Source: Oscillospiraceae bacterium (GTDB lineage Bacteria > Bacillota > Clostridia > Oscillospirales > Ruminococcaceae). From it: a DNA stretch of 64,000 nucleotides. Shown here in pieces: positions 16,486 through 24,142 of the stretch. The stretch is taken from NCBI GenBank assembly GCA_017415165.1, contig JAFQIY010000069.1, positions 1 to 64,000 of the forward strand. Reading direction: 5' to 3'. The first letter of the stretch is position 1; every line of letters begins with the position of its first letter. Below the pieces are notes generated by a model. The model worked only from the letters and a program-made list of their open reading frames with translations. It was not told the DNA's origin and did not search any database. The translations under genes and the position numbers were made by a program.

Positions 16486-16609
16486 AGCCAAAACACCTCT
16501 TTCTTAATATTATCCGCAACATAGTAAACGGCAGGCATTATTCCGCAAGCGGCTTACTCCGCAAACCAAGTAGACGGACTTATGCTGCATTTTAAAACGC
16601 AACTCATAA

Positions 16610-16638
16610 ATTATAACACACAAAAACCCATTTGTAAA
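16610..16638 (-). promoter_or_regulatory. Sigma-A promoter of rpsO-pnp
   Basis: On the minus strand TTTACA (16633-16638) and TATAAT (16610-16615) are 17 bp apart. The implied leader of about 115 nt contains GC-rich complementary segments (GCGGAGTAAGCCGC, CCGCTTGCGG) that may fold into an S15-responsive element. Confidence 0.75.
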
Positions 16639-16644
16639 GAGTTT

Positions 16645-17484
16645 TTACGAAATAATTTTTCCTTTTTTCTTTTTTCCTTCAATAGGAGTTTCCTGTCCGC
16701 CCATATCGGTAAACACGCTTTCATCGGCTGAAAGGGGCTTGAGATAATCAAACTCGGGGTTGTCCATCCCCTTTTCCTCGTAGTACGGATTGATAACGTA
16801 CTTCTGCACCTTAGGATATGAATTGTATACTATAATAAATCCGATAAACGAAATTGCCCAGACAGGAATAAGAAGCAGCGTAATCGGACTTACAAACGTC
16901 ATAGCAACGAGAACGGAAACAATCGCCATTACTATTACAAGTGTAATGAAGTTCTTTTTAAGTTCGAGACAAGCAAGATAAAAGCCGTTCTTGATAATGT
17001 TTTTAAGCGAAAGAGTTGTCGAAACAATCATAGGGAAAATGTAGAAATTCATCATAAACACGGTCAGTGCAAAGCTGATTGAAATTACGCACATTACCAT
17101 ATAAATTGTTCCGCCTGACTCTGCGGCGTCCCTGAGCTGAGGATAAATTTCAAGTCCGAGCAATGCGGAAACGAAGAACAAGGTATCTACGATACCGACA
17201 GGGAGAGCCTGCTTCCAGTTCTGGCTGAAACCCTTCCAGAAATCGTGGAACACAAATGCGTTCTTATCCATTGAAAAGTTTCTCAGGACTCTTGTCATAC
17301 CTGCGATTGCAGGACCGATTGTCACAATCGGAAGGCAGAATATAAATGTAAGCAGGTTAAGCTTGATAAGCTTCCACCAATATCTGAAATACAGGTCAAA
17401 GAATTCAAAAAATGCTTTTTTCTTCGGCGCATCTTTGGCTACGCCGCTGCCTGCCTTTTCGTAATTACTACTGAATAAACCCAA
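16645..17484 (-). CDS. YesL-like (DUF624) membrane protein
   Basis: A 279-residue membrane protein with about five hydrophobic helices. The DUF624 pattern is seen in WWKLIKLNLLTFIFCLPIVTIGPAIAGMTRVLRNF near residue 36, including the FCLPIVTIGPA core. YesL-type proteins often accompany sugar ABC transporters or glycan utilisation; no transporter lies here. N- and C-termini are charged (Lys-rich). The role is unknown. The gene runs 35 nt downstream of the SpoIIM-like gene and could share its transcript. Confidence 0.8.
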   Translation of the reverse strand: MGLFSSNYEKAGSGVAKDAPKKKAFFEFFDLYFRYWWKLIKLNLLTFIFCLPIVTIGPAIAGMTRVLRNFSMDKNAFVFHDFWKGFSQNWKQALPVGIVDTLFFVSALLGLEIYPQLRDAAESGGTIYMVMCVISISFALTVFMMNFYIFPMIVSTTLSLKNIIKNGFYLACLELKKNFITLVIVMAIVSVLVAMTFVSPITLLLIPVWAISFIGFIIVYNSYPKVQKYVINPYYEEKGMDNPEFDYLKPLSADESVFTDMGGQETPIEGKKKKGKIIS

Positions 17485-17519
17485 AATTACAACTCCTTTA
17501 TTTTTGTTCCCCTTCTATC

Positions 17520-18122
17520 TCAAACCTGCCATAAATCCGCAAATAAAAAGATAAGTGCGCTTTCGGCACAAGCGCCTGCTGCAGCAATTGCACAAAGTAT
17601 CACATATTTTGTAAAATACAGTCTGAAATCAATTTTTGTCCCCATACAGTTTTTGCCGAATGAGGCTGAACATATATCCGAGGACATATTCAGCGCTTCC
17701 CTGACAGCGATTATAACAGCAAATGCTGAGATAACCGTACCGGGAATTATCATTACGGCGGCTATACCGATACCTGTTGTACCGTATATACTGTAAATAC
17801 CTGCAAGGGTAATTCCTGTACCAAAGCCGTGAAAAACGGGAACGAGATACTCAACAGGCTGGGCAACTGCACTTAAACCAAGCAGAAAGCACGCCAGCAG
17901 CATTATAAACGGCTCACAGAATGAATTGACCAGAATTTCCGAAAACTCTTTATTAAGTCTGCCTGATACGAAATTTTCCGCAGCTGCTTCAAAATGTGAG
18001 GTCTGTCCGCCAGGGGGAAAGCAGTAGAGAATTACTCCTGACAGCACTCCAAGAAAGTACAGCAGAGTAATTCCTGCCAGTCTGATTTTTTTATTGCCGA
18101 CTGAAATGTTTTTATCCGTCAT
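17520..18122 (-). CDS. SpoIIM-like stage II sporulation membrane protein
   Basis: A 200-residue polytopic membrane protein. The pattern of a first helix (LLYFLGVLSGVILY), a soluble segment, a central helix with FLLGLSAVAQPVEYLVPVFHGFGTG, and GIAAVMIIPGTVISAFAVIIAVREAL is that of SpoIIM-type proteins, which in Bacillus help the D-M-P complex remodel septal peptidoglycan during engulfment. No spoIID or spoIIP is adjacent, so this may be a SpoIIM-superfamily paralogue rather than SpoIIM itself. Confidence 0.7.
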   Translation of the reverse strand: MTDKNISVGNKKIRLAGITLLYFLGVLSGVILYCFPPGGQTSHFEAAAENFVSGRLNKEFSEILVNSFCEPFIMLLACFLLGLSAVAQPVEYLVPVFHGFGTGITLAGIYSIYGTTGIGIAAVMIIPGTVISAFAVIIAVREALNMSSDICSASFGKNCMGTKIDFRLYFTKYVILCAIAAAGACAESALIFLFADLWQV

Positions 18123-18177
18123 ATAAATCGTCCTTTACTTTTTTAGTAAAGTATATGCGGATAATTATTTTTAAGAA

Positions 18178-19002
18178 CTATTTTGAAAGCTCGTATGCCC
18201 TTCTTGTACAGCTTTCACAAGCCTTGTTTACTGTTTCGGTAAGATTGCCGTCATAAAGCTCTTTAAGTCCCTCAAGTGTTGTTCCTCCGGGACTGGATAC
18301 CATTTTGATAAGCTCGTCAATAGTATATCCTGAGTCGGTAATCATTTTTGCTGAACCCACAAGTGACTGGGAGAAAAGTCCCTTTGCGGTTTCTTCGTCG
18401 ATATCAACGGATTTTGCGTAATCGACAAATGCTTTTGCAAAGAGGTAGATAAATGCAGGGCTGCTGCCGTTTACTGCGATAATTTCTTTCATTTTATCCT
18501 GTGGCACGACCTCTGCTTTACCGCAGGATGCGAAAATATTCTTTACAAATTCAAATTCCTCGTCGGCAACATTTGCGTTTCTTGCAAGTGCAGATGCACC
18601 CTCTCCGAGAAGAAGCGGTGTATTCGGCATTACAAGGACAACCTTTGCATTTTCCAGTGTTTTTGACTGGAGATACTCGGCTGTGATACCTGCACAGATT
18701 GAGATAATTATTTTATCCTTTGTGAAGTCACCGCCGACCTTGTCAAGCACGCTGTCCAGCTGCTGCGGCTTAACCGCAAGAAAAACATAGTCGCACTTCT
18801 GAACAAGTTCTTTTTCGCTTGCGCAAGGCTCAACACCGAACTGCTTTAATCTTTCTATCATCTCATTATTCGGGTCGTATGCATAGAGGCTGATTGTTCT
18901 TGATGATGCAGCTTTCACATCACCGCACAAACCGCTTCCTACTATACCTTTAATAATGGCAAAGCCCATATTGCCTGCACCGATAAATCCTACTGCTGTC
19001 AT
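18178..19002 (-). CDS. proC: Pyrroline-5-carboxylate reductase
   Basis: A 274-residue enzyme that reduces pyrroline-5-carboxylate to proline with NAD(P)H. The N-terminal Rossmann motif is VGFIGAGNMGFAIIKG. The central part has DYVFLAVKPQQLD and KVVLVMPNTPLLLGEGASAL, and the C-terminal dimerisation domain carries the family signature VSSPGGTTLEGLKELYDG. The ATG follows AAAGGACGATG. It appears monocistronic and divergent from hprK. proA and proB are not in the window. Confidence 0.95.
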   Translation of the reverse strand: MTAVGFIGAGNMGFAIIKGIVGSGLCGDVKAASSRTISLYAYDPNNEMIERLKQFGVEPCASEKELVQKCDYVFLAVKPQQLDSVLDKVGGDFTKDKIIISICAGITAEYLQSKTLENAKVVLVMPNTPLLLGEGASALARNANVADEEFEFVKNIFASCGKAEVVPQDKMKEIIAVNGSSPAFIYLFAKAFVDYAKSVDIDEETAKGLFSQSLVGSAKMITDSGYTIDELIKMVSSPGGTTLEGLKELYDGNLTETVNKACESCTRRAYELSK

Positions 19003-19045
19003 AAATCATCGTCCTTTCAACAGCAATTAAAATAACATATTAAAC

Positions 19046-19074
19046 AGTATACTACAAATTGCACAAAATAGCAA
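19046..19074 (-). promoter_or_regulatory. Sigma-A promoter of proC
   Basis: On the minus strand TTGCTA (19069-19074) and TATACT (19046-19051) are 17 bp apart, some 44 nt before proC. Confidence 0.6.
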
Positions 19075-19138
19075 GCACTTTTTATATTTTGCGGCAGATT
19101 AAATTTTACTCTTAATGAAAATAAAGGGCGTTTACTAC

Positions 19139-19166
19139 TTGATATTTTTCTGAAATTATGTATAAT
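19139..19166 (+). promoter_or_regulatory. Sigma-A promoter of the hprK-murB-rapZ-whiA-dnaE cluster
   Basis: TTGATA (19139-19144) and TATAAT (19161-19166) are 16 bp apart, 58 nt before hprK. Confidence 0.65.
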
Positions 19167-19224
19167 TAAATTAAGTATGTTTTTGCGTTTTTGTAAGGAC
19201 AGTAAAAAGTAAAGGAATGATTTT

Positions 19225-20187
19225 ATGGCTGAGAAAAAGTTTACCGTTGCACTTAAAAATATTATTGACGAATTCCATCTTGAAACCATTTATCTCCCTG
19301 AGGACTCCTCAAAGCTTATGATAAGGGAAACCGACCTTAACCGTCCCGGTCTTCAGCTTATGGGCTTTTACGAATACTTCAACAATGAACGTATTCAGAT
19401 TCTCGGAAAGATGGAATTTGCTTATCTTGCTACAATTGATGAGGAAACTCGCTCTACTCGTCTTGATATGCTTTTTGCACAGCACATTCCTGCACTTATC
19501 ATTTCAAGAGAACTTCCCTATTTCCCTGAAATGGTTGATCTGGCTCAGAAATACAATGTTCCGCTTCTTCGCAGCAAGGACAGCACATCCAGCTTTATGG
19601 CAGCTCTGATTGCTTTTCTTAACCTGCATCTTGCTCCGAGAATTACCCGTCACGGTGTACTTATTGAAGTATACGGTGAAGGTATGCTTATTCTCGGTGA
19701 AAGCGGCGTTGGTAAGAGTGAAACTGCTGTTGAGCTTATCAAAAGAGGTCACAGACTTGTTGCGGATGACGCTGTTGAAATCAGACGTGTTTCCAGCATA
19801 AGTCTTGTTGGTTCTTCACCTGAAAACATCCGTCACTTCCTTGAAATTCGCGGTATCGGTATTGTTAACGCACGACGCCTGTTCGGTATGGGTGCGGTAA
19901 AGGTTACTGAAAAGATTGATATGATTGTTGAGCTTGAACCCTGGGACAGCGAAAAAGTTTACGACAGAATGGGTGTTGACAATGAGTACACTTCCATTCT
20001 TGGTGTAAAAGTGCCTTGCACGACTATTCCTGTAAAGCCGGGTCGTAATCTTGCTGTAATTCTTGAAGTTGCGGCTATGAACAACCGTCAGAAGAAGATG
20101 GGCTACAACGCTGCTCAGGAGCTTCTTGACAATCTCGGACTTGATATGGACCGCAAGGAAACTATCAAGAAATGGGATATTTATTGA
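19225..20187 (+). CDS. hprK: HPr kinase/phosphorylase
   Basis: A 320-residue bifunctional enzyme that phosphorylates Ser46 of HPr and reverses it, driving CcpA-dependent catabolite control. The Walker A motif GESGVGKS is at about residues 158-165, the ADDAVEI motif follows, and the HprK signature LEIRGIGIVNARRLFGMGAV is present. The length is standard. It heads a plus-strand cluster with a PHP gene starting 15 nt after its stop. HPr itself is not in the window. Confidence 0.97.
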   Translation: MAEKKFTVALKNIIDEFHLETIYLPEDSSKLMIRETDLNRPGLQLMGFYEYFNNERIQILGKMEFAYLATIDEETRSTRLDMLFAQHIPALIISRELPYFPEMVDLAQKYNVPLLRSKDSTSSFMAALIAFLNLHLAPRITRHGVLIEVYGEGMLILGESGVGKSETAVELIKRGHRLVADDAVEIRRVSSISLVGSSPENIRHFLEIRGIGIVNARRLFGMGAVKVTEKIDMIVELEPWDSEKVYDRMGVDNEYTSILGVKVPCTTIPVKPGRNLAVILEVAAMNNRQKKMGYNAAQELLDNLGLDMDRKETIKKWDIY

Positions 20188-20202
20188 TTGGAGGAAATTC
20201 CT

Positions 20203-20925
20203 TTGCGAATTATTGCAGATACACATACACACACGGTTGCTTCGACACACGCTTACTCGACTGTGCTTGAAATGGCGCAGTATGCTGAAAAGGCGGGACT
20301 TGAAGCGCTGGCAATTACTGACCATACACCGAATTCTACGGACGGTCCTCACGTCTGGCATTTTCACAATTTACACAAGGCGCTCCCTCGTGAGCTTTTC
20401 GGTGTGAAGCTTATTTTCGGTGCAGAGTCGAGCATTATTGATTATGAGGGCAACATTGATTTTCCTGAAAATGAATGTAAGTCGCTGGACTGGATTATTG
20501 CTTCAATTCACAGAAATCAGCTTGCCAAGGCTGCCCCTGAGGAGATTACCAAGCTGTATCTTGGAGTTGCAGAAAATCCTTATGTTGATGTAATCGGGCA
20601 CTGTGCTACGGTTGGTTATGAATTTGATTACGAAAAATGCTTGAAAAAATTCAAGGAATGCGGCAAGCTTGTTGAGATAAACGAAAGCTCAATTATCTGG
20701 AAGAACACGGAAAACAACTTCCGTGAGGTTATTCGTGTTTGCAGGAAATACGAAGTGCCTGTTGTTGTCAACTCCGACGCACATTTCTGCACGCTTGTGG
20801 GACATTTTGACAATGCAATCCGTTTGCTTGAGGAACAGGATTTTCCCGAAAAGCTGATTGTCAATGCTGATTGGGACAGGCTGTATTCTTTTATTTCCGC
20901 AAATAGAGGAAATATTTTCGGTTAA
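20203..20925 (+). CDS. PHP-family phosphatase (YcdX-like)
   Basis: A 240-residue PHP metal-dependent phosphoesterase. Metal ligands are in IADTHTHTVAS, ITDHTPNS, FGAESSIID, IIASIHRN, VIGHCATV and VVNSDAHFCTLVGH, matching the single-domain YcdX type rather than a polymerase. The TTG at 20203 follows GGAGGAA (20190-20196) at correct spacing. The substrate is unknown. It is tightly coupled to hprK and followed by murB, an arrangement frequent in Clostridia. Confidence 0.88.
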   Translation: MRIIADTHTHTVASTHAYSTVLEMAQYAEKAGLEALAITDHTPNSTDGPHVWHFHNLHKALPRELFGVKLIFGAESSIIDYEGNIDFPENECKSLDWIIASIHRNQLAKAAPEEITKLYLGVAENPYVDVIGHCATVGYEFDYEKCLKKFKECGKLVEINESSIIWKNTENNFREVIRVCRKYEVPVVVNSDAHFCTLVGHFDNAIRLLEEQDFPEKLIVNADWDRLYSFISANRGNIFG

Positions 20926-20971
20926 CAGGCATAAAATTATTTATCATATAGAAACAAAAGGCGGTAACGTT

Positions 20972-21904
20972 ATGGGTTGCTTGGATGAAAAAATTGAACA
21001 GATTACCGCGGAAGCTGCGGCGCTTGGGTGCTATACCGAAAAGGGCGCAGTTCTCAAGGATTATACCACTTTCAAGATTGGCGGCAGATGTGATTTACTG
21101 GTGAAGCTTAACGGTGAGGAAAGCTTTGTAAAGCTTATTCCGCTTGCTGAAAAGCTTGGTGTGCCGTACTACATTTTCGGCAAGGGTTCTAACCTAATTG
21201 TTGACTCAGACGGAATAATGGGAGTTGTTTTCGTTTCGGGCAAGGATTATGCTGAAATTAATCTTATTGATGATACAACCATTCTCTGCACGGCTGGCAC
21301 TCCGCTTTCTCAGCTTTGCAAGTTTGCACTTGAAAACGAACTTACGGGGCTTGAATTCGCTTACGGTATCCCCGGAAGCCTTGGCGGTGCTGTATTTATG
21401 AATGCAGGTGCTTACGGCGGAGAGATGAAGGATGTTGTGACAAGCGTAAAGGTTATGGACATTACAGGTGCAATTTCTGAATACAGTGCCGAACAGCTTG
21501 ATTTTTCCTATCGTCACAGCCGTTTTACGGAAAGCGGTGAGATTATTCTTTCTGCTGTGGTAAAGCTTGAAAAGGGTGACAAGGAACAAATCAAGGCTCA
21601 GATGGACGACCTGATGGAACGCAGGTGCAGCAAGCAGCCTCTTGAATATCCGAGTGCGGGAAGCACGTTCAAGCGTCCTGAGGGAAGCTACGCTTCGCTG
21701 CTGATTGAACAATGCGGACTGAAAGGTGTTCACGTTGGTGATGCTGAAGTCAGCACTAAACACAGCGGTTTTGTTATCAACAAGGGCAATGCAAACTTCG
21801 CTCAGCTTATGGAGCTGATTGAAATTGTAAAGAATACTGTAAAGGAAAAAACGGGTTATGTTCTTGAATGTGAGCCGTTGATTATTTCGGATAAGGAGAT
21901 GTGA
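20972..21904 (+). CDS. murB: UDP-N-acetylenolpyruvoylglucosamine reductase
   Basis: A 310-residue FAD enzyme that completes UDP-MurNAc synthesis for peptidoglycan. The FAD-binding part has TTFKIGGRCDLLVKL, YYIFGKGSNLIVDSDG and TGLEFAYGIPGSLGGAVFMNAGAYG (catalytic region). The C-terminal domain has YPSAGSTFKRPEG with the catalytic Ser and KHSGFVINKGNA. The ATG at 20972 is preceded by AAAGGCGG; upstream in-frame codons overlap the PHP gene and are excluded. It is followed 6 nt later by rapZ. Confidence 0.96.
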   Translation: MGCLDEKIEQITAEAAALGCYTEKGAVLKDYTTFKIGGRCDLLVKLNGEESFVKLIPLAEKLGVPYYIFGKGSNLIVDSDGIMGVVFVSGKDYAEINLIDDTTILCTAGTPLSQLCKFALENELTGLEFAYGIPGSLGGAVFMNAGAYGGEMKDVVTSVKVMDITGAISEYSAEQLDFSYRHSRFTESGEIILSAVVKLEKGDKEQIKAQMDDLMERRCSKQPLEYPSAGSTFKRPEGSYASLLIEQCGLKGVHVGDAEVSTKHSGFVINKGNANFAQLMELIEIVKNTVKEKTGYVLECEPLIISDKEM

Positions 21905-21910
21905 GAGGAT

Positions 21911-22771
21911 ATGAAATTTCTGATTGTAACAGGTATGTCGGGGTCAGGAAAATCGGGTGCTGTAAATGTGCTTGAAGATATCGGGTACTACTGCATTGAC
22001 AACATTCCCCCACAGCTTATTCCGAAATTTGCCGAAATCTGTATCAACAACGGTCAGATGCAGAAGGTTGCTATTGTTACGGATATCCGAGGCGGCGAGC
22101 TGTTCTTTGAACTTGATGAGGGCTTGAATTATCTGAAAAGCAACAACCTTGACACCTCTATTCTTTTTCTTGACGCAAGTGATGAGGTGCTGATAAAGCG
22201 TTACAAGGAAACACGCCGCAGACATCCGCTTGATGAGCAGAGTCACGGAAGCCTGCAAAAGGCTATCAACACGGAACGTGAGGTGCTTGCGTCTGTTCGT
22301 GAGCACGCCGATTACTACATAGACACTTCTGACCTTTCTATGGGGCAGCTCAAGGAAACGGTTTATTCCCTTTTCCTTGACAACCCGAATGAGTCGATGG
22401 TTGTAAAGGTTATGTCCTTTGGTTTCAAGTACGGAATATCCCGTGAGGCTGACCTTGTATTTGATGTACGCTGTCTGCCTAATCCGTTCTACATTCCTGA
22501 GCTTAAACAGCACACGGGACTTGAAAGCTGTGTGCGTGATTATGTGCTCAGCTTTGACCAGTCAAAGGAACTTGAAAAGAAGCTTAAAGATATGCTGGAT
22601 TTTCTTATTCCGCTGTACATTCACGAGGGTAAGAGTCAGCTTGTGATTGCTTTCGGCTGCACAGGCGGCAAGCACAGAAGCGTTACCTTTGCGGAAACTA
22701 TCTACAAGCACCTTGTTGACAAGAATATGCGCTGCAGAATAAGTCACAGGGACATTAACAAGGACAAATAA
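21911..22771 (+). CDS. rapZ: RNase adapter / GlmZ-type regulator RapZ (YvcJ)
   Basis: A 286-residue P-loop protein. Walker A is GMSGSGKS at residues 8-15, Walker B region includes FLDASDEVLIKRYKETRRRHPL, and the C-terminal domain has SFGFKYGISREADLVFDVRCLPNPFY and FGCTGGKHRSVTFAE. RapZ senses glucosamine-6-phosphate in Proteobacteria; in Firmicutes YvcJ binds and hydrolyses nucleotides with a less defined role. It lies between murB and whiA, but the usual neighbour yvcK (GlnA-type gluconeogenesis factor) is missing. Confidence 0.95.
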   Translation: MKFLIVTGMSGSGKSGAVNVLEDIGYYCIDNIPPQLIPKFAEICINNGQMQKVAIVTDIRGGELFFELDEGLNYLKSNNLDTSILFLDASDEVLIKRYKETRRRHPLDEQSHGSLQKAINTEREVLASVREHADYYIDTSDLSMGQLKETVYSLFLDNPNESMVVKVMSFGFKYGISREADLVFDVRCLPNPFYIPELKQHTGLESCVRDYVLSFDQSKELEKKLKDMLDFLIPLYIHEGKSQLVIAFGCTGGKHRSVTFAETIYKHLVDKNMRCRISHRDINKDK

Positions 22772-22784
22772 AGGATTGATATAA

Positions 22785-23717
22785 ATGTCTTTTTCACATT
22801 CGGTAAAAAAGGAGCTTTGCTCGATTATTACGGATAAAGACAGAAAATACTGCTGTTTATACGGGATGCTTTTATTCTGCAAGAATTTCACTCCCGACTC
22901 GATTACATTTCAGACGGAAAATCAGCTTGTTTGTGAGCTTTTCTGTCATCTTACCGATGATGTTATCGGCGGAAGAAATATTGTTGAGGTTACGGAAACC
23001 AAGAAAAAAAATGATGTTACGCTGTACTCGCTGAATATTTCCTCGGAGCATTTCCGTGAGGAAATTATTTATCGTTACAGAATTTCAAGCCGCACGCTTA
23101 TTCACCGTATTCAGCGTGAGAATATTGACAACAACAGCGTTTTTGCGTTTATTGCGGGAGCTTTTCTTTCTTGTGGTAGCATTACTGAGCCTATCAAGGA
23201 GTATCATCTTGAATTTGTTGTGCCATACTATGATTTGACGCAGGATTTGCTTAACCTGCTTACTGAGGTTGGCATCAATGCAAAGTACACTGAGAGAAAG
23301 AATATGTATGTTATTTATCTCAAGGGCAGCGAGTCTATTGAGGATTTGCTGACTCTGATGGGTGCAACGATGAGTAGCATCGACTTGATGAACGTCAAGA
23401 TTTACAAGGATGTACGCAACAAGGCTAATCGTATTGCAAACTGCGACTCGGCTAACATTGAACGCACCCTCAAGGCTTCGGACAAGCAGATTGCGGATAT
23501 TGAATATATTGCTGATACGATTGGTCTGGAAAACCTGCCTGCGGATTTGATTAACATTGCGGAGCTTCGTATGGAATATCCTGAGATGTCGCTTCGTGAG
23601 CTGGGTGAAAATCTGGACAAGCCGCTTGGACGGTCGGGTGCAAATCACAGACTTAAAAGGATTTCCGAGATTGCGGAGGCTTTGCGTGAGGAACGGAATG
23701 AGAACGGACAGAAATAA
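22785..23717 (+). CDS. whiA: DNA-binding regulator WhiA
   Basis: A 310-residue protein with an N-terminal degenerate LAGLIDADG domain (FSHSVKKELCS, FIAGAFLSCGSITEP, YHLEFVVP) and a C-terminal helix-turn-helix (EYPEMSLRELGENL and GRSGANHRLKRI). WhiA regulates sporulation in Streptomyces and cell division and chromosome segregation in Bacillus. The ATG is 13 nt after rapZ. Order and length fit the rapZ-yvcK-whiA block with yvcK absent. Confidence 0.96.
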   Translation: MSFSHSVKKELCSIITDKDRKYCCLYGMLLFCKNFTPDSITFQTENQLVCELFCHLTDDVIGGRNIVEVTETKKKNDVTLYSLNISSEHFREEIIYRYRISSRTLIHRIQRENIDNNSVFAFIAGAFLSCGSITEPIKEYHLEFVVPYYDLTQDLLNLLTEVGINAKYTERKNMYVIYLKGSESIEDLLTLMGATMSSIDLMNVKIYKDVRNKANRIANCDSANIERTLKASDKQIADIEYIADTIGLENLPADLINIAELRMEYPEMSLRELGENLDKPLGRSGANHRLKRISEIAEALREERNENGQK

Positions 23718-23731
23718 AGAGGGTGAAGGTT

Positions 23732-24121
23732 TTGCATATTGTTATTTATGGGGTGTATTTACTTGCAAGGATACTTGGGTATAGGCATTTCAAAAAAACT
23801 GAAGAAGATGACCCGAATATCAATATCAAAACGACTTTGTATTCAACTAAAAAATTCCTGTCATTTTTTATATTGCCTATATTCTGGTTATTATTTGCAA
23901 CACTTGAAACATCTGTCACATTTATAATAGGTTTAGTTATTTTTATAATTTGTTTTATTATGGCAATAAGCAAAAATAGCAAACTGATACTTATTAGCCT
24001 TATAAATATTGGAGAGTTATTTTTCTTTGGCTTACCATCATTAATGAACTCGGCGAGTATTTTTTCTTTCTCTGTAGGAGATGAACTTTACTTTTTATTT
24101 TGGAAAATTTTATCGTGGTAA
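23732..24121 (+). CDS. Small multi-pass membrane protein of unknown function
   Basis: About 129 residues with four hydrophobic stretches and no recognised motif. A short N-terminal helix, an acidic hydrophilic segment (FKKTEEDDPN) and then three strong helices are visible. I prefer TTG 23732 with AAGAGGG upstream; a GTG nine bases earlier overlaps that site. It is AT-richer than whiA and dnaE between which it sits, so it may be a recent insertion into a conserved block. Confidence 0.6.
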   Translation: MHIVIYGVYLLARILGYRHFKKTEEDDPNINIKTTLYSTKKFLSFFILPIFWLLFATLETSVTFIIGLVIFIICFIMAISKNSKLILISLINIGELFFFGLPSLMNSASIFSFSVGDELYFLFWKILSW

Positions 24122-24142
24122 ATTATCTGAAAGGTCGTTTTT

